Shown here in pieces: positions 46,201 to 59,202 of a DNA stretch of 64,000 bases (positions are counted from its first letter, which is position 1; each line of letters starts with the position of its first letter). Under the pieces are notes generated by a model. That model had not been told where the DNA came from. It made no database searches and worked only from the letters and a program-made list of their open reading frames with translations. The stretch lies in contig OY997651.1 in the NCBI GenBank assembly GCA_963921795.1, forward strand, positions 52,757,018-52,821,017. Direction: 5' to 3'. Made by a program: the position numbers and the translations under genes. Source of the DNA: Nannobrachium achirus (taxonomy: Eukaryota > Chordata > Actinopteri > Myctophiformes > Myctophidae).

Positions 46201-46555
46201 GAATTTACTTTAATTGTTTCATTATTTTTGAGCAGTCAACAGACTGTAAGTCCTTTAGTAGGGAAAATGGGCAACACTTGATTGAAGGTGTCCCTACACT
46301 GGGAGTTTACTTCAGTGCACTGTGGGTTCAAGTTCATCAGGAAACGTACGCCCTCTGCTGGTTGTTTCACACAAGTGCTCTCTAGTCATTTCAGAGAGAG
46401 GTCGTCAGGTTGTAGGGATGTGTCCAGTAGGTCAGAGGTCAGCCAGGAGGTCGAAGGTCAGCAAGGCTTTCAGCTCCCAATGGGAGATAATACAGCGCGA
46501 TTATCAGCCCTCGTCTTCTGGTGGAATTTGAAAACAAACAAAAAGCAAATGCATG

Positions 46556-47454
46556 TCACACAGAATTCCAAACAGACTGGACTGAAAGAGGGGTTTTGTT
46601 ACGTTGTTGGTTTCTCTTACCCAGATCTTCGAGAAGAAAGGATTCATACTGTTGCAGAGCATCGTAGAATACTGACATGGCTCTTTTCCCTTTAGGATGC
46701 ACGGCGTCAAACAGTATTCTCATTTGTTCCTGACTGGTCTTTGCTTCCCTGATGCAGTCGTACGTCCCCTTTGAGAAGATGTGTTTGTCGAGCAGGTCAT
46801 CTGCCAGACACAGGACCTCTCTGACACGTTGGATTAGAGCAAGCCTGTTCCTCTCCACAAAGTCAGCTTTCCTGTCTGTCAAAGGAAAAGTCTATTATAA
46901 TACTCGACTTCTGCCCTCAGAAAATTAGAGGTACACTGAACTTGGAAAAAAGAAGACCTCAGACATGAATTATCTCATTATCCATTTGATTATTCTGTAG
47001 TTGTTGGTTTGAGGTTCAAATATACAGCTCAGAGACAAGTACCTGTTGTCTGGCTAATCCGAGGTTCTTTCACAGCTGATGCACCTTAGAGAAGACAAGA
47101 ATCGGTTGATGTAACAGAAATTACTTTCATGTTCATGATGTGATTTTAATGAATTAATTTATCTAACGAGTAAGGAAATGTAAACTCACCTGGCCGATGT
47201 AGGAGAGAATGTCTCTTACTGGTGGCTCTGTCGTCCGATGCATCAGTTCTCTGCTTTGTGACTGTGAAAGAGATGGAAATTCAGCTACTGTCTCGTTCTA
47301 CAACGCTGATCCTGATATTACTCTAATTAATCCAAGCAATTTTAATTCGTAAACTTTAAATCATATGATTCGCTCTAACCTGTTTTCTTTTTGCTCGAGC
47401 CCAGTGGAAACTGACCAAATAGTTGTTGTATCCTGGGCCTTTTCACCAAGTCAT
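46556..47454 (-). CDS. Exons 18-21: basic linker and C-terminal CARD
   Basis: Three short phase-1 exons (47454-47380, 47261-47190, 47084-47043) encode a Lys/Arg-rich linker ([17 protein letters not shown]). The last exon (46875-46556) encodes a [75 protein letters not shown], then a 20-residue tail and stop. It resembles CARDs of ASC, NLRP1 and caspase-1-type proteins. Such CARDs recruit inflammatory caspases or ASC. Confidence 0.85.
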
Positions 47455-49168
47455 CTGACACCACAACAACAAGAGATAAGTATAATCTTTCAGACTGAAA
47501 TACACTGCAAAAGCATCATCTTTCAGACAGAAATAAAATGCAAAAGCATCATCTTTCAGACAGAAATGCACTGCAAAAGTACAAACATTAAAGTAGACAT
47601 GGGTGACTTATACATAGTTACCTTGTCGAATTATATCAGTCCATGCAGTTTCATCAGTACCACTCATTTTAAGATAAAATGTGAAGGGAGGTGAATGCTC
47701 ATAGTATGCTTCAAAGAAACCTCTGATCTGAATTGGTTTCAGGGTGAACGGCAAGTACTGCAAAGACACATAACATTAGTAATTAACATTCAAATTGAAT
47801 GCATGCAGTATGCTCATTGCTACACCTATCTACACAGACACACCTCAGGATAGATTTCTCCTCTTGGCTCACTCATCAGATGGTAGTTCCCCTCTGCCAG
47901 CAGACAGAGCAGATTCTTGTCAACCTTACTGAAACGTCCCTTCTTCATCATCTTCTTGATGTCCTGCCACACACAAGGACAACAGGTATGACAAAAGCAG
48001 AGGAGGGAATACAAAAACTGACTGATACATCTTGAGCACATGTATAGGTATTGCGTATACCATTGTACCTACTGTTGTTCTGTATTGACAGCGTTTTATT
48101 TTTCTTGCCCTAAATTGCTGTATACAACAGTATTTCTAACCTCTTTACCTGTAAATCTGTAACTCTTAATTGCTGTGCTGTATCTGGACGACTGCTTGTC
48201 TGACTGATGTTAAAGTATATTGATTAATTTGTCAGCATATTTATTAACCACTACTATTGAAAAAGATTGTGTAGGTCAAATATTTTATATGTGATTACAA
48301 ATATGAATCATTTTGATTAATTACTTACAAAGCCTATTACAAAGAGTTGCAGCCTTACTAAATATTGATGACAGCTGGTCATTGATCACTATAATTGCTA
48401 GAAATCTAATCAAAATCTTAATCCTTTGATCTCTGCATGTATTTGGACTGGATATAGTGTTCATACAGGAGTCAATAAAGACACGGAATGTTGCTGTTAG
48501 TTCTACTAGACTGGTTGCTAGATTGCTACCGAAGAGGAGTCATAGTGTAGGCCTATCTGATGAGTCAAAACCAAAGTTAGACTGACTCAATCAAAACTGA
48601 CATCATACAATATAGGCAGGAAAGATAGAGTTATTTGTTTACTGGTAGATCTGAAGATGATATGCATTATTACATTATTTCAACTTCCTCTTTTCACTTT
48701 TAGCTCTTTTGAAATCTACCCTTCAAAAGAGCTCTGCAAGTTTATTATTTTAAAGGTTCACATGATTCATGTGAATAGTTATACAACAACGTTTGTCTCC
48801 ATCTTGGTGGCCCGCTCACTTTAATATGAGATGTGTTGCAGCAGACGGGGAAGATGCGGAAAGGGTGGGCGTCGATACTACTTCCCAGAACCTCGTAGAC
48901 CAGCACCGCGCCGTGGTGTTTCTCCTGCGGTGTGTCCAGGACAATGCCACCCACAGGTGACAGGGAGGACACCGGCCACATCAGATGACTACCAGAGTAC
49001 TGGACTTTCTCAATGACGGGATCCTTGCCTTTGACGTGTAGAACACCAAAGACCTTCTCTTTCTCCTGGCCTGCAGGTGTAGATAAAGAGAAGAAGGATG
49101 GAGGGACAGTTGTATAGAGACAACAACTTAAAATGCATGGATGCCAATAAAGACCAATTAAGGCTGAC

Positions 49169-49256
<88 letters not shown>

Positions 49257-50059
49257 TAGAAATTAGCGGCCCTTCGGGTCACTCACATCTAGAGATCGCG
49301 CCCACTTTGCAGGCGCTCACAGCTACGTTGCAGCAGTGATCCAACTGATATGGCCATATATGGAGATCTGTATCTGTCAGATCTGTATCTGTACACTTGC
49401 CCACATGTGTCCAGCTGTCCAGGAGCCCACCTCTCCAAGTGCCCACATGTCCCAAGTGCCCAGTTGCCCAACTCTCAAACTTTGCACACACCTCCTTGGA
49501 TGGCAACTCACAACGACCACCCCTCATTTCTCACATGGCCCTCTTCTAGCGCCACCATGAGGCCGATTTCTGGACACTGCTCCTACAGATTTTGGCCTAA
49601 AATCACGAATTGCGGTACACAGTATCTCATAAAGTCATGTCATCAACATGGATCTATCCCATTTCCCTCCTGATTGGCTACAATTGCCTTCTAAAGTTTG
49701 TGTATGCGACCTGACGGTCGCTTATCTCCCGGTTAGGGAGTCTTACTGGTATTAGACTTGGAAGATGTTTAGTTTTATTATTCAATAATAAATGTATTAT
49801 ACATATATTCTCACCAGCCAGGCACAGGGAGTGAGGTAGTTGGATGAGCTTAATGGCAGATGGATCCTTGTCGACTGTGTGCACGTTGAATATAGGACCA
49901 GCAATCCTCCAGGGGTCCGGGATGAACTTGTTGAACTTTGACCAGGACAGGATGGAATAACGCACCAGAACTCGCGCCGACGCATTAAATATCAAGCCTG
50001 TTAACTCACACTCATATGTCCCCTCTCCTTCCAGATGAGCCCTAAAGAATGCACGCACA

Positions 50060-50134
<75 letters not shown>

Positions 50135-53100
50135 CAAATTTAAAATTCGTATAAGTTATATGAAATATAATTAAACCAGATAAGCAGATGATTTCACAAG
50201 TGATGTCCCGACTCACTGCAAGCGCCCTCTGGACAGTTTCTCAGGGATGATCTTCTTAGTGCCGTAGCTCTACCAAGCAAACACACACAGGAGAGCATTA
50301 CATTCGGGCAGTACATTTATAGGCTGCATAATGCATTGCTAGCAGCGCAGCCTAATAGACTTTTATATTACGAGCCTAGGACACAGCTGCAGTCTGTATA
50401 CCTGGTCTGTGTGCAGCCAGCAAAGCCTATTTTTTTTTTAAAATAAACTACTTACTTGGGCACAGTTACAAAGCGATCAATCATTATCCCCTGGACTTGC
50501 TTGTGCACTGAAGCATAATTATTAATAATAACAAGAAATACTGTTCCTACGAAACAGTGTGGGCTCGCTCGTGACTATATGCTGCAGCGTGCTAACTGTC
50601 ATGTGAAGCTCAACCAATACTCCAGCTAACACCACTCCCACACTTTCCGCACCTCAATTGCACCTCATTGGCTAAGGGCCCTGCCTTTGTACTGTTGTGG
50701 CGGACTTGGTAAATAAATAATGGAGATAACATAGTATTCTCGCCTTTCCCGCGAGCCCACAATTATGTTGAATGAATCCAACATTATAAAGTAAACGTTA
50801 ATGTTACGTCATTTGACAGGATAAATGTCAGCCTGTCACTGATCAGCGCACCTCCTCACATCAAAGGCTTTGCGCTTCCAGATTATTACGTCAAATCCAA
50901 TCAATGACTGCAGAGTTGGACAGTCACTTTGAAAACAGAATGAACACAACAGCTAGTTGTGAGAAGGTAGAACTGTTCTTCATGAATAACCAATAGGCGG
51001 CTACTATTTAATGAAGAGAAAAAAGGCTGCGAGCACACTCCTTAGTCCTTTGCACCCCAAGTGAGCTGTGTATGACGCATATCAAGAAGAGTATAGATCT
51101 GCTTTGATCAAACTGACCTGCTGGACATGTTGGCATTTTTCACAGCATGGTCTGAAGTACACCTGATCTGGAGGGACAAAACATAATAATTACACAATAT
51201 TTACCCAAATGTCACAAAGGTGATTGCGGTATTGCACTCATCCATTCATTCATTCATGTATTCTCATCTCCCACCTACCATTGTCATAATCATCCAGATC
51301 AGGTCTCTTCAGCTCTGCAGGAAGACATTGAAGAGAACATTTTTAATCATGTTTTTAGTGTGGGGCAACCAGACTATACTGTAGTACTTGTCCGACCTTA
51401 TTCCATCCATCTTTGTAGATAAACTTTATTTTGCAACAGTTATGGTGGCTTGCACTTGGGCCATATGTCTAATCAAACGGCTTCATCGTGAAACGCCTGC
51501 TTGCATTGACATCATAGATGGCTGACGTCATAGACAAGAATGAATTTCCCCCTTGGGATAATAAAGGTATCTATCTATCTATCTATCTATCTATAGACCA
51601 CATGAGACTGACACTGTGAAATATTATATTATTATGTGCATATGTTTGTGTGTGGCTGCACCAAGCCCCCAGACACCAGGGGGAAGCCTGAAGCCAAATT
51701 TACATGGTGGCCGTTTGTAGTACTGCAGCTTTTTAACGGATGGGGCCAGAAACATGAACGCGCTTCTAGGCTTCTTTTATTGACAGCGCGTCCATGAACA
51801 TAAACGACGACGCAAAACGCGTCACTTAGGCCCCACAACGTCACGTTTCAAACCCGGAAGAAAGGATTGAAATTTGGCTTCATACGCTGGGTGAGCAACA
51901 CAATACAAGTGGACAGGTGGGGATATCCGGTGTCCTCTCTATTCTTCTATGGGCTGCACTCATGCATGTAAACAGTTGGGGTCCTCTGTTCTAGTGGTGC
52001 CCAAACAAGTGCCTCAACTAAAGTGTCACCTGGGTCCTGATCAGAGGGTGCCTGAGGCATGCCTGCTCTAAATGGGGACAATAAAGGTGGTGATGGGTAG
52101 GCGTGGGGCGGTATCGACATTTTGTTACCGCGATTACCGTCTTCCCATTTACCGCCGGTATTGCGGTAATTACCGCACCCCCGTATCTATTAATTAAGGT
52201 TCGGCGATAAGCCAAAATATTGCAATCGTCTTCCCAAAAGTCGCCTCTCCACAGCCTGACTACCCGAGTTATACTTCCCCGTACAGCACAGCAGGTTTGG
52301 CTTTGAAAGGAGCAGATCTACAAGCTCACAACACGTCGCATCCGCGACGCGTTCTGAGCTTTTAGATCTGCACTGTCGGGTTACCATAGTAACGGTAGCT
52401 ATTTGGGCTTTTAAGACACAGACTGCTGTGTGTGAACAAACCAGAAGAGAGACGGAGACGGGTAATCAGATCGTGTACAGTGATTAACTCACGTCTGAAA
52501 TCGCAGCGATTGAGTGCTGATATATACAGGTTTTAGTGACAAGACTTGACAGAAAAGGTTATAAAATCGGCGACGGGGCACAACGGGGGCACAACGGGCG
52601 AGTCGGCGGCTCGGCGCGACGCGGTGGGAAAAGTAAAAGATAGTTTCATTTTCGATTTTAGTCCACGCGGTCCACGCTCCGCCTGTAATCCGTATGAATA
52701 AAAAACAAAATGCCACAAGGTACTACTGCCACAACACAAGGTATGTATTAACATACTTGTGTTGTGTGGATTACAGTCAGAGAAAGTTTACGCTTCTCCG
52801 TGCTCCCTACTACGAGGCTGCTGCTGTAGACTGTGTCTCCGAGTCGAGTGACGTATGTGGCTTCCAATCCATAGACGTTCCAAACCTGTGGTACGCAGCC
52901 CAGAGCAGAGCGGCATGGAGCGCATGCGGTCCTCGCCTCTCCCCCGTTTTAAAACTCGCTTGTTTTCAATAAAAAATAGACTATTTTGACCGCGGTAAGG
53001 ACCCTGACACCGTGGTAGGCCTCGGTATACCGCGGTACGGCGGTTACCGCCCCCAACCCTAGTGATGGGGAATTTTGTACAGACACAGTATGTCCATATA

Positions 53101-56100
53101 TGGGCATTCCAAGTATGGGCTTAATATTGATGACATCAGGGAGATTTTCTCCATGAACGGAATTCATTTGCAAGTGTGACTCGCTTCACGGCAACCACAC
53201 TTTTAAATCATTATCTTCATTTTGTATCCACACCAACGCCTGGGTTCCCGAGACTCATTGTAGTGTGAAATGTATTACCTTCCTCTCCACATTCTATCTT
53301 CAGCATCTTCATCATGTTCATGCAGTCGTCTGTAGAGAGTAAAGACAGTGGACAGTTAATGGATCAGCGGCAGCTTGGAGGCTTACAGTATAAAAGATTA
53401 ATATGATCCATGACTCTCACCAGAATCCTCTTCCTCCTCTTTCTCCTCATCCTCCTCTTCCTCCTCTTCCTCTGATGAGATGTCAGACAAATCCTAAAAA
53501 TTGAGAAGAAATCGTAAAACACAACTTTAAGCAAGATTCAGTCTAAGAAATTCACATTCAGAATAGTACAGCATCTTTTAAATGACTTAATCTATAAATC
53601 CAGTTGAATTATTCTACTGACTATTCAATTCTGGCAAATCACATACAGTACGGTAATTTATCGATGTCCATTATCCAAGGACAGACATCTGATATGTCCT
53701 TTATGTACATACAGGGTGTATGACCAACAAATGAATCAATAAACAATGTTTATTCATGTAATTTGATGTAATTTATTTTATGTTTTTAAAAATAAATAAA
53801 TCAGTGTTCTGAATGTTGATGGACATGGAGAAATGTGATGGAGAAATTACAAAAATAAGGATTGAACCGATATATATATATATTGGGAGAATAATTTCAT
53901 TAAATGAATCTTGCACAATGTGTTTTGTCTCTCTAATTTCATCCCCTCGCTTCTCTTGTTGAGGAAGATTCTAAGAGTACTACTTGAATGATGACTTGGA
54001 AATTAATTACATAATTCTGATAATGACGTACGTACATTTTGAACAATTTTGCAAATATTTTCCTAAACTTAAGTTTCATCTATAAAACATCTTCATCTCT
54101 CACACTCATCATCACGTCAGCGTCTGCCTGTGAATATACTTCACTCAAGGTCCCATATCCTGAAGAGGACGCAAACCAATCAGAGACTTTCTTGCTAGGT
54201 GACCAGCTGGATACACTTCCTGTCTCAGATGGTGTTTCAACACTCACTGGAAAATAAGACAAGAGACGACATTTACAATTATAATCATCATTATCGTTGT
54301 CGTTGTTGTTATTATTATTATTATATTATTATAATTCATTTACTGCCAGATTTTGACTTTGATTTAGCTTCTGCATTGTCGTTACATGACCCAGAAAGAT
54401 GGAGAGAGGCAGGGTTTGCCTCCTGGCAGATGTTTTCCTACTAATAAGCGCACGCACATTTCTAGTTCTTAGATTGGTTCCAGGGTCAAAACTGCAGGTC
54501 AGAGAGTAAAGATCTTACACGTTGAAATCTTGAGACCATCCATCCTGTAGCCACATTTTTCCAGTAGGAACCTCAGAGGTTCAGACTCAATGTACTCCTC
54601 AACACGTCTGTCTCCTAGCCACCATCCCATCATGGACATAACCAGAGCGTCTCTCTCTGTTTGGGTTCCAAGCTCCTGGAATATGAGGTTTACTGTATGT
54701 TAGTCATAATTAATAGATCACTAACATAGAGCTACAGTACTATATGGAAGTAAATAAAATAGCTAACCGTGACAGTTAGTTAACACAGGTCACAATGACA
54801 TGTACTTGCTAATACTTACATCTACTCCACTACACATTGAACTACTTACTCAACTACTGTACAATTATTTGAAATCATTAATTAGCGACCGTAGTTGAGA
54901 ACATAGTTAGCTACTTAGTATGAAAGCCACCAGATCCTGTCCGTCACTTGTTCCGTCACACAGGCTATATCTCCATATGTCGGGCTATATCCTATAGTCT
55001 GCACACGCCGATGTGCGCCGGTGTCTTACTGCTGTATCGGACTGCTGTATCGGACTGCCAGTGTTTTCTTACCTTTTACGCAGCGGCCGTGCATGTCCAT
55101 TGTGCACGATGGTGCATGGATCGTGTACGACGCGTCTGCACGACATTCGCCGTTCGCGAACATGAACAAACGCATGTTAATCTGAGCTACCGTCCCGAGC
55201 TACCAGCAGCTTTGTTTACACAGTAAGCAAACGGATACAGGATCAGGGATTTGAAAATCGGTTATGTCCCGCCTCCAGAAATGCATTTCCGTATCCAGTT
55301 TCCGGCCCAGACCAGAAGCACTTATTTTAGGGAACCTTGGATAATTTTTCTGATTTTGGATAGTTTTTAAGATAATCAAATTAATTAATACCTCGGAAAA
55401 ATGGCCAAAACTCTGGATATGGCAGGGAATAAAGAACGCATTAATGAATGACTAATTACAAAAGTTGAAACAAATATAAATCAGTACTTGACATTAATTC
55501 AAAACAAAATTTCAAAATGATTTCAACAATCCAACAAATCAAAAAAAAAAAAAAAAAATGCTTGCATGCATGCCGTGATTTTTTTTTTGCTGGAGCAAAT
55601 ACATATTAGTTATAAGAGCAAATACACATTAGTTATTAAGCTGTTATTAGCTGTGTTCATGATTTGAGACACTTTTGTTCAAAACTGAGAAATCCTGCAC
55701 ATTTTGGAAGCCAGTTTAGCCAATCAGGATGTAATATGGAAAATCGGACAGTTCTATTTTGATCACACAATCTGAGCATCTGAGTGTCCAAAGTTTTGCA
55801 AACATTGGCCTCATGGTGGTGCTAGAACAAGGCCCTATGAAAGACCAGGGTGGAAGTGGTTAAACATTCATGACAGCAGATACTTTCACATTAACCAGAA
55901 AACATTTATGTTGTTCTCTTTACTGTTTTACTTTGAGCTCATTCATTATAACATCACACTCATATCATATTACTCACCTTGAGCACAGTTTCTGTAAACA
56001 CATCCTGCTGCGGAATGAGGTTTCCAGCTCTGCTCCTGTCATCCTGCTTTCCACCAACCAACATCAACCTATCATCTGCTAGACTCTGATGTTCTCCTGA

Positions 56101-56225
56101 ATTGCTCCCCCTAGAGGGGAAGAAAGGGTTGACAGTCCCACCGGACACCTCAGTTTGTGTTGCTGTTTGAGTAATAACAACTACTACGACAACGACGACG
56201 ACGAGGACTACTACTACTACTACTG

Positions 56226-56270
<45 letters not shown>

Positions 56271-57234
56271 ATAATAATAATAATAATCGACAATGCAAAC
56301 CAACAGGATTAGAACTGAAATAAAGTCCTGGTTAATCTGATTGATTCAATTCAATCTGTATTAGCAGACTCAGATTGATTGATTGAAGTATTTATTAGAC
56401 ATTTAAGGAAAAGGTACAGTTTCTTGACAGTACAGTTCACTGGCACAAGGTCAACTAAAAGGATAAGCTCATGAAAGCTGTGGCTTGTTTACATTGAGAT
56501 CCTTTTTTATAACATTGAATGACAGAGAGATAGAACACAATACTAGTTAGGGATTTACACTCCTTCGGTAGGGTGTTCCACATTTTAGTGGCATGCAGGA
56601 GAACGAATTTGACCCTTTGTTTGAGCCGAATCTGGGTTATTCGGCTCAAACTCTGGGGTTATTACATTGTCACCCACTTTGAGGGGAGTAGTTAAGGGAG
56701 TGGGATAAAAAAAAAGCCACAGGCTTAGCATGCCGTCCAATCCGAGTGTTCAGTTTAGGAGAAGAAAAAGAAATGAATCAAAACAGGAAATGCATCCCAT
56801 CTGGGGGATTTTGTAGGTGGGACTTACTTGATGTTGTGGTCGTCAGCTGTCGCCACAGCCGCCGCCCCCACCAGGAGACAGGATGCAGAGTCTTTTATGG
56901 TCTTTGTGGACGGGACTTTGAGGACATCTCCCGGCACCCAGCCCTCGATGGCCGATGATTGGCTGTCGGCCCTCCGGCAGACCAGGAACATGTTCTGCTG
57001 ATTGGCTGCCAGGATCTCCACCGTTTCGCCCAATGAGACGCTGACCTCGTTCTCCTTCACAGCCGAGTAGTCCTGACACACCTCCATGATGGTAGAGACA
57101 CCTTTACCGCCTGTAGCACCTCCCTCTGCACCTCCCTCTGCACATCCCTCTGCACCTCCAACACTGTCTGTCTGCTGACGAGGTTCCAGTGGCGGTGACT
57201 TCTGGTACTCGATACAAGACTGCAGGGCTGGGAG

Positions 57235-57327
<93 letters not shown>

Positions 57328-59120
57328 AACAACAACAACAACAACAATAATAAATATAAAAAACAAGTAGTGAAAATAGGCGATCTAAAAGCTCACAAGT
57401 TTGCAGCTCTACTATTTTCACTACTAGGCAAACGTCTAATTTCTTGAGCTAAAACGTAACTATAGGCCTACTGTAAGTAGACACTGCAATGTGACAAGAA
57501 GAACACTGTAGAGCTCTAGACCCTGATGTTAGATAGGAGAGTGTGGAGGGCAGCGATCCAGGAGTCCTGAGTTAAGCCGGTTTTCCATACCACTTTTTAG
57601 CCCGACACTACACGACACGGCACGACACCGCACCGCACCGCATTTTTTATGTAAGAACCCCCCCCCCCCTCTCTCCTCCTCCACTCTCCCCCTCCTCCCC
57701 TCCGCTCCCGAAATAAATCGACGCCCCATTCAACATACGGATACTCGGATCTTCTCAGTCTGTAAACACAACGGAGATGCTAACTTGCGCTAATTATTTT
57801 TAGAGATGTGGTGGACAATGTTTTATGCCACACACTCACACAGGTCTTCATCGAGTCTTTACAACTATAGCGACGACTAACGTCGGGGTGAACATAGTCA
57901 AATAATAACGTTATTGGCCAAACTACACAAAGAAGAGTAGAGGCTAGTTGCGCTAGCATACATGCTAAGCTACAGTACAGTACATGTAGGCTACTGTAGA
58001 TTCTTTTCCCCATTCAACACGGAGATGTGGTGGACAATGTTTTAGATGCCACACGCTCACACAGGTCTTCATCAAGTCTTTACAACTATAGCGACGACTA
58101 ACGTCGGGATGTTCATGGTCAAATAATAACTTTATTGGCCAAACTACACAAAGAAGTAAGCTAATGTAGAGGCTATGCTAGCGCAGCAACAGTACAGTAC
58201 ATGTAGGCTACTGTAGATTTGTCCCCCCATTCAACACATGCAGTTACAAATACAAACAGGAGACATCTCACTGACATCTCATCTATATAAAATAACGTAT
58301 TGCCGACGCATTTGCCGTTGATAATTGCGACTCGCAACGATATAGCCTATGTCCACTGTTTGTGTTGGTTAATGTTCTTGGTGCTTCGTGGCATCTCAAC
58401 TGCAGGGCTGGGGAACACAATTCTGCCTCAGATATATAAAACAAACAGGCTTTGCTTTTATATTTGATTTGCAGCCGTGACTGCATACTAAAATCTGTCT
58501 CAAGTTGTTGTGTTGAAAGACACAGCTCTGCCGTGAGACTGTCTCTGACCAATCAGTATCAGCAGCGTGTATACGTCACTGATTTGGCCTCACTTAGCCC
58601 AGGCCGGACCACCTCAAGAGTGGAGCCGTTATAGTACCACGTTAAGTACCACTTTCACACCACTCTACCCAGTTCCTTGTAGTGGAAAACCTGACACAAG
58701 TGGGCGGTGTGGTGTGGAGTGGTGTGGAGTTGGGCCTGTGGAAAACCGGCTTTAGTGTAGGTTAAGGGCTATGCAGCCCATACAGGCAAACCAGGCAGCT
58801 GCCTGCGACACCACACAGATGGGGGCACCAGACAGCGATAAACATCTTTCCAATCAATTCTAGGCCCCTAAAATATCACCACAAACATCGGCCCTTAACT
58901 ATCAGGGGCCCTCATGATGACCGAATCTGCAATGTCTCACGTTACTTAGTGGCCTTTATTACATGACCTTAAAACATAGATACAGTTAATTTAGATTTAA
59001 ATATATATATTTGAGGATATCTCATGGGGCCCCCTGAGTGTTTTTGAGGGGCCCCAAATGGATTGGAAAGATGTTTGCAATGTCACACGTTATAGTGGTC
59101 TTAATATAGCATGATATCAA

Positions 59121-59202
<82 letters not shown>

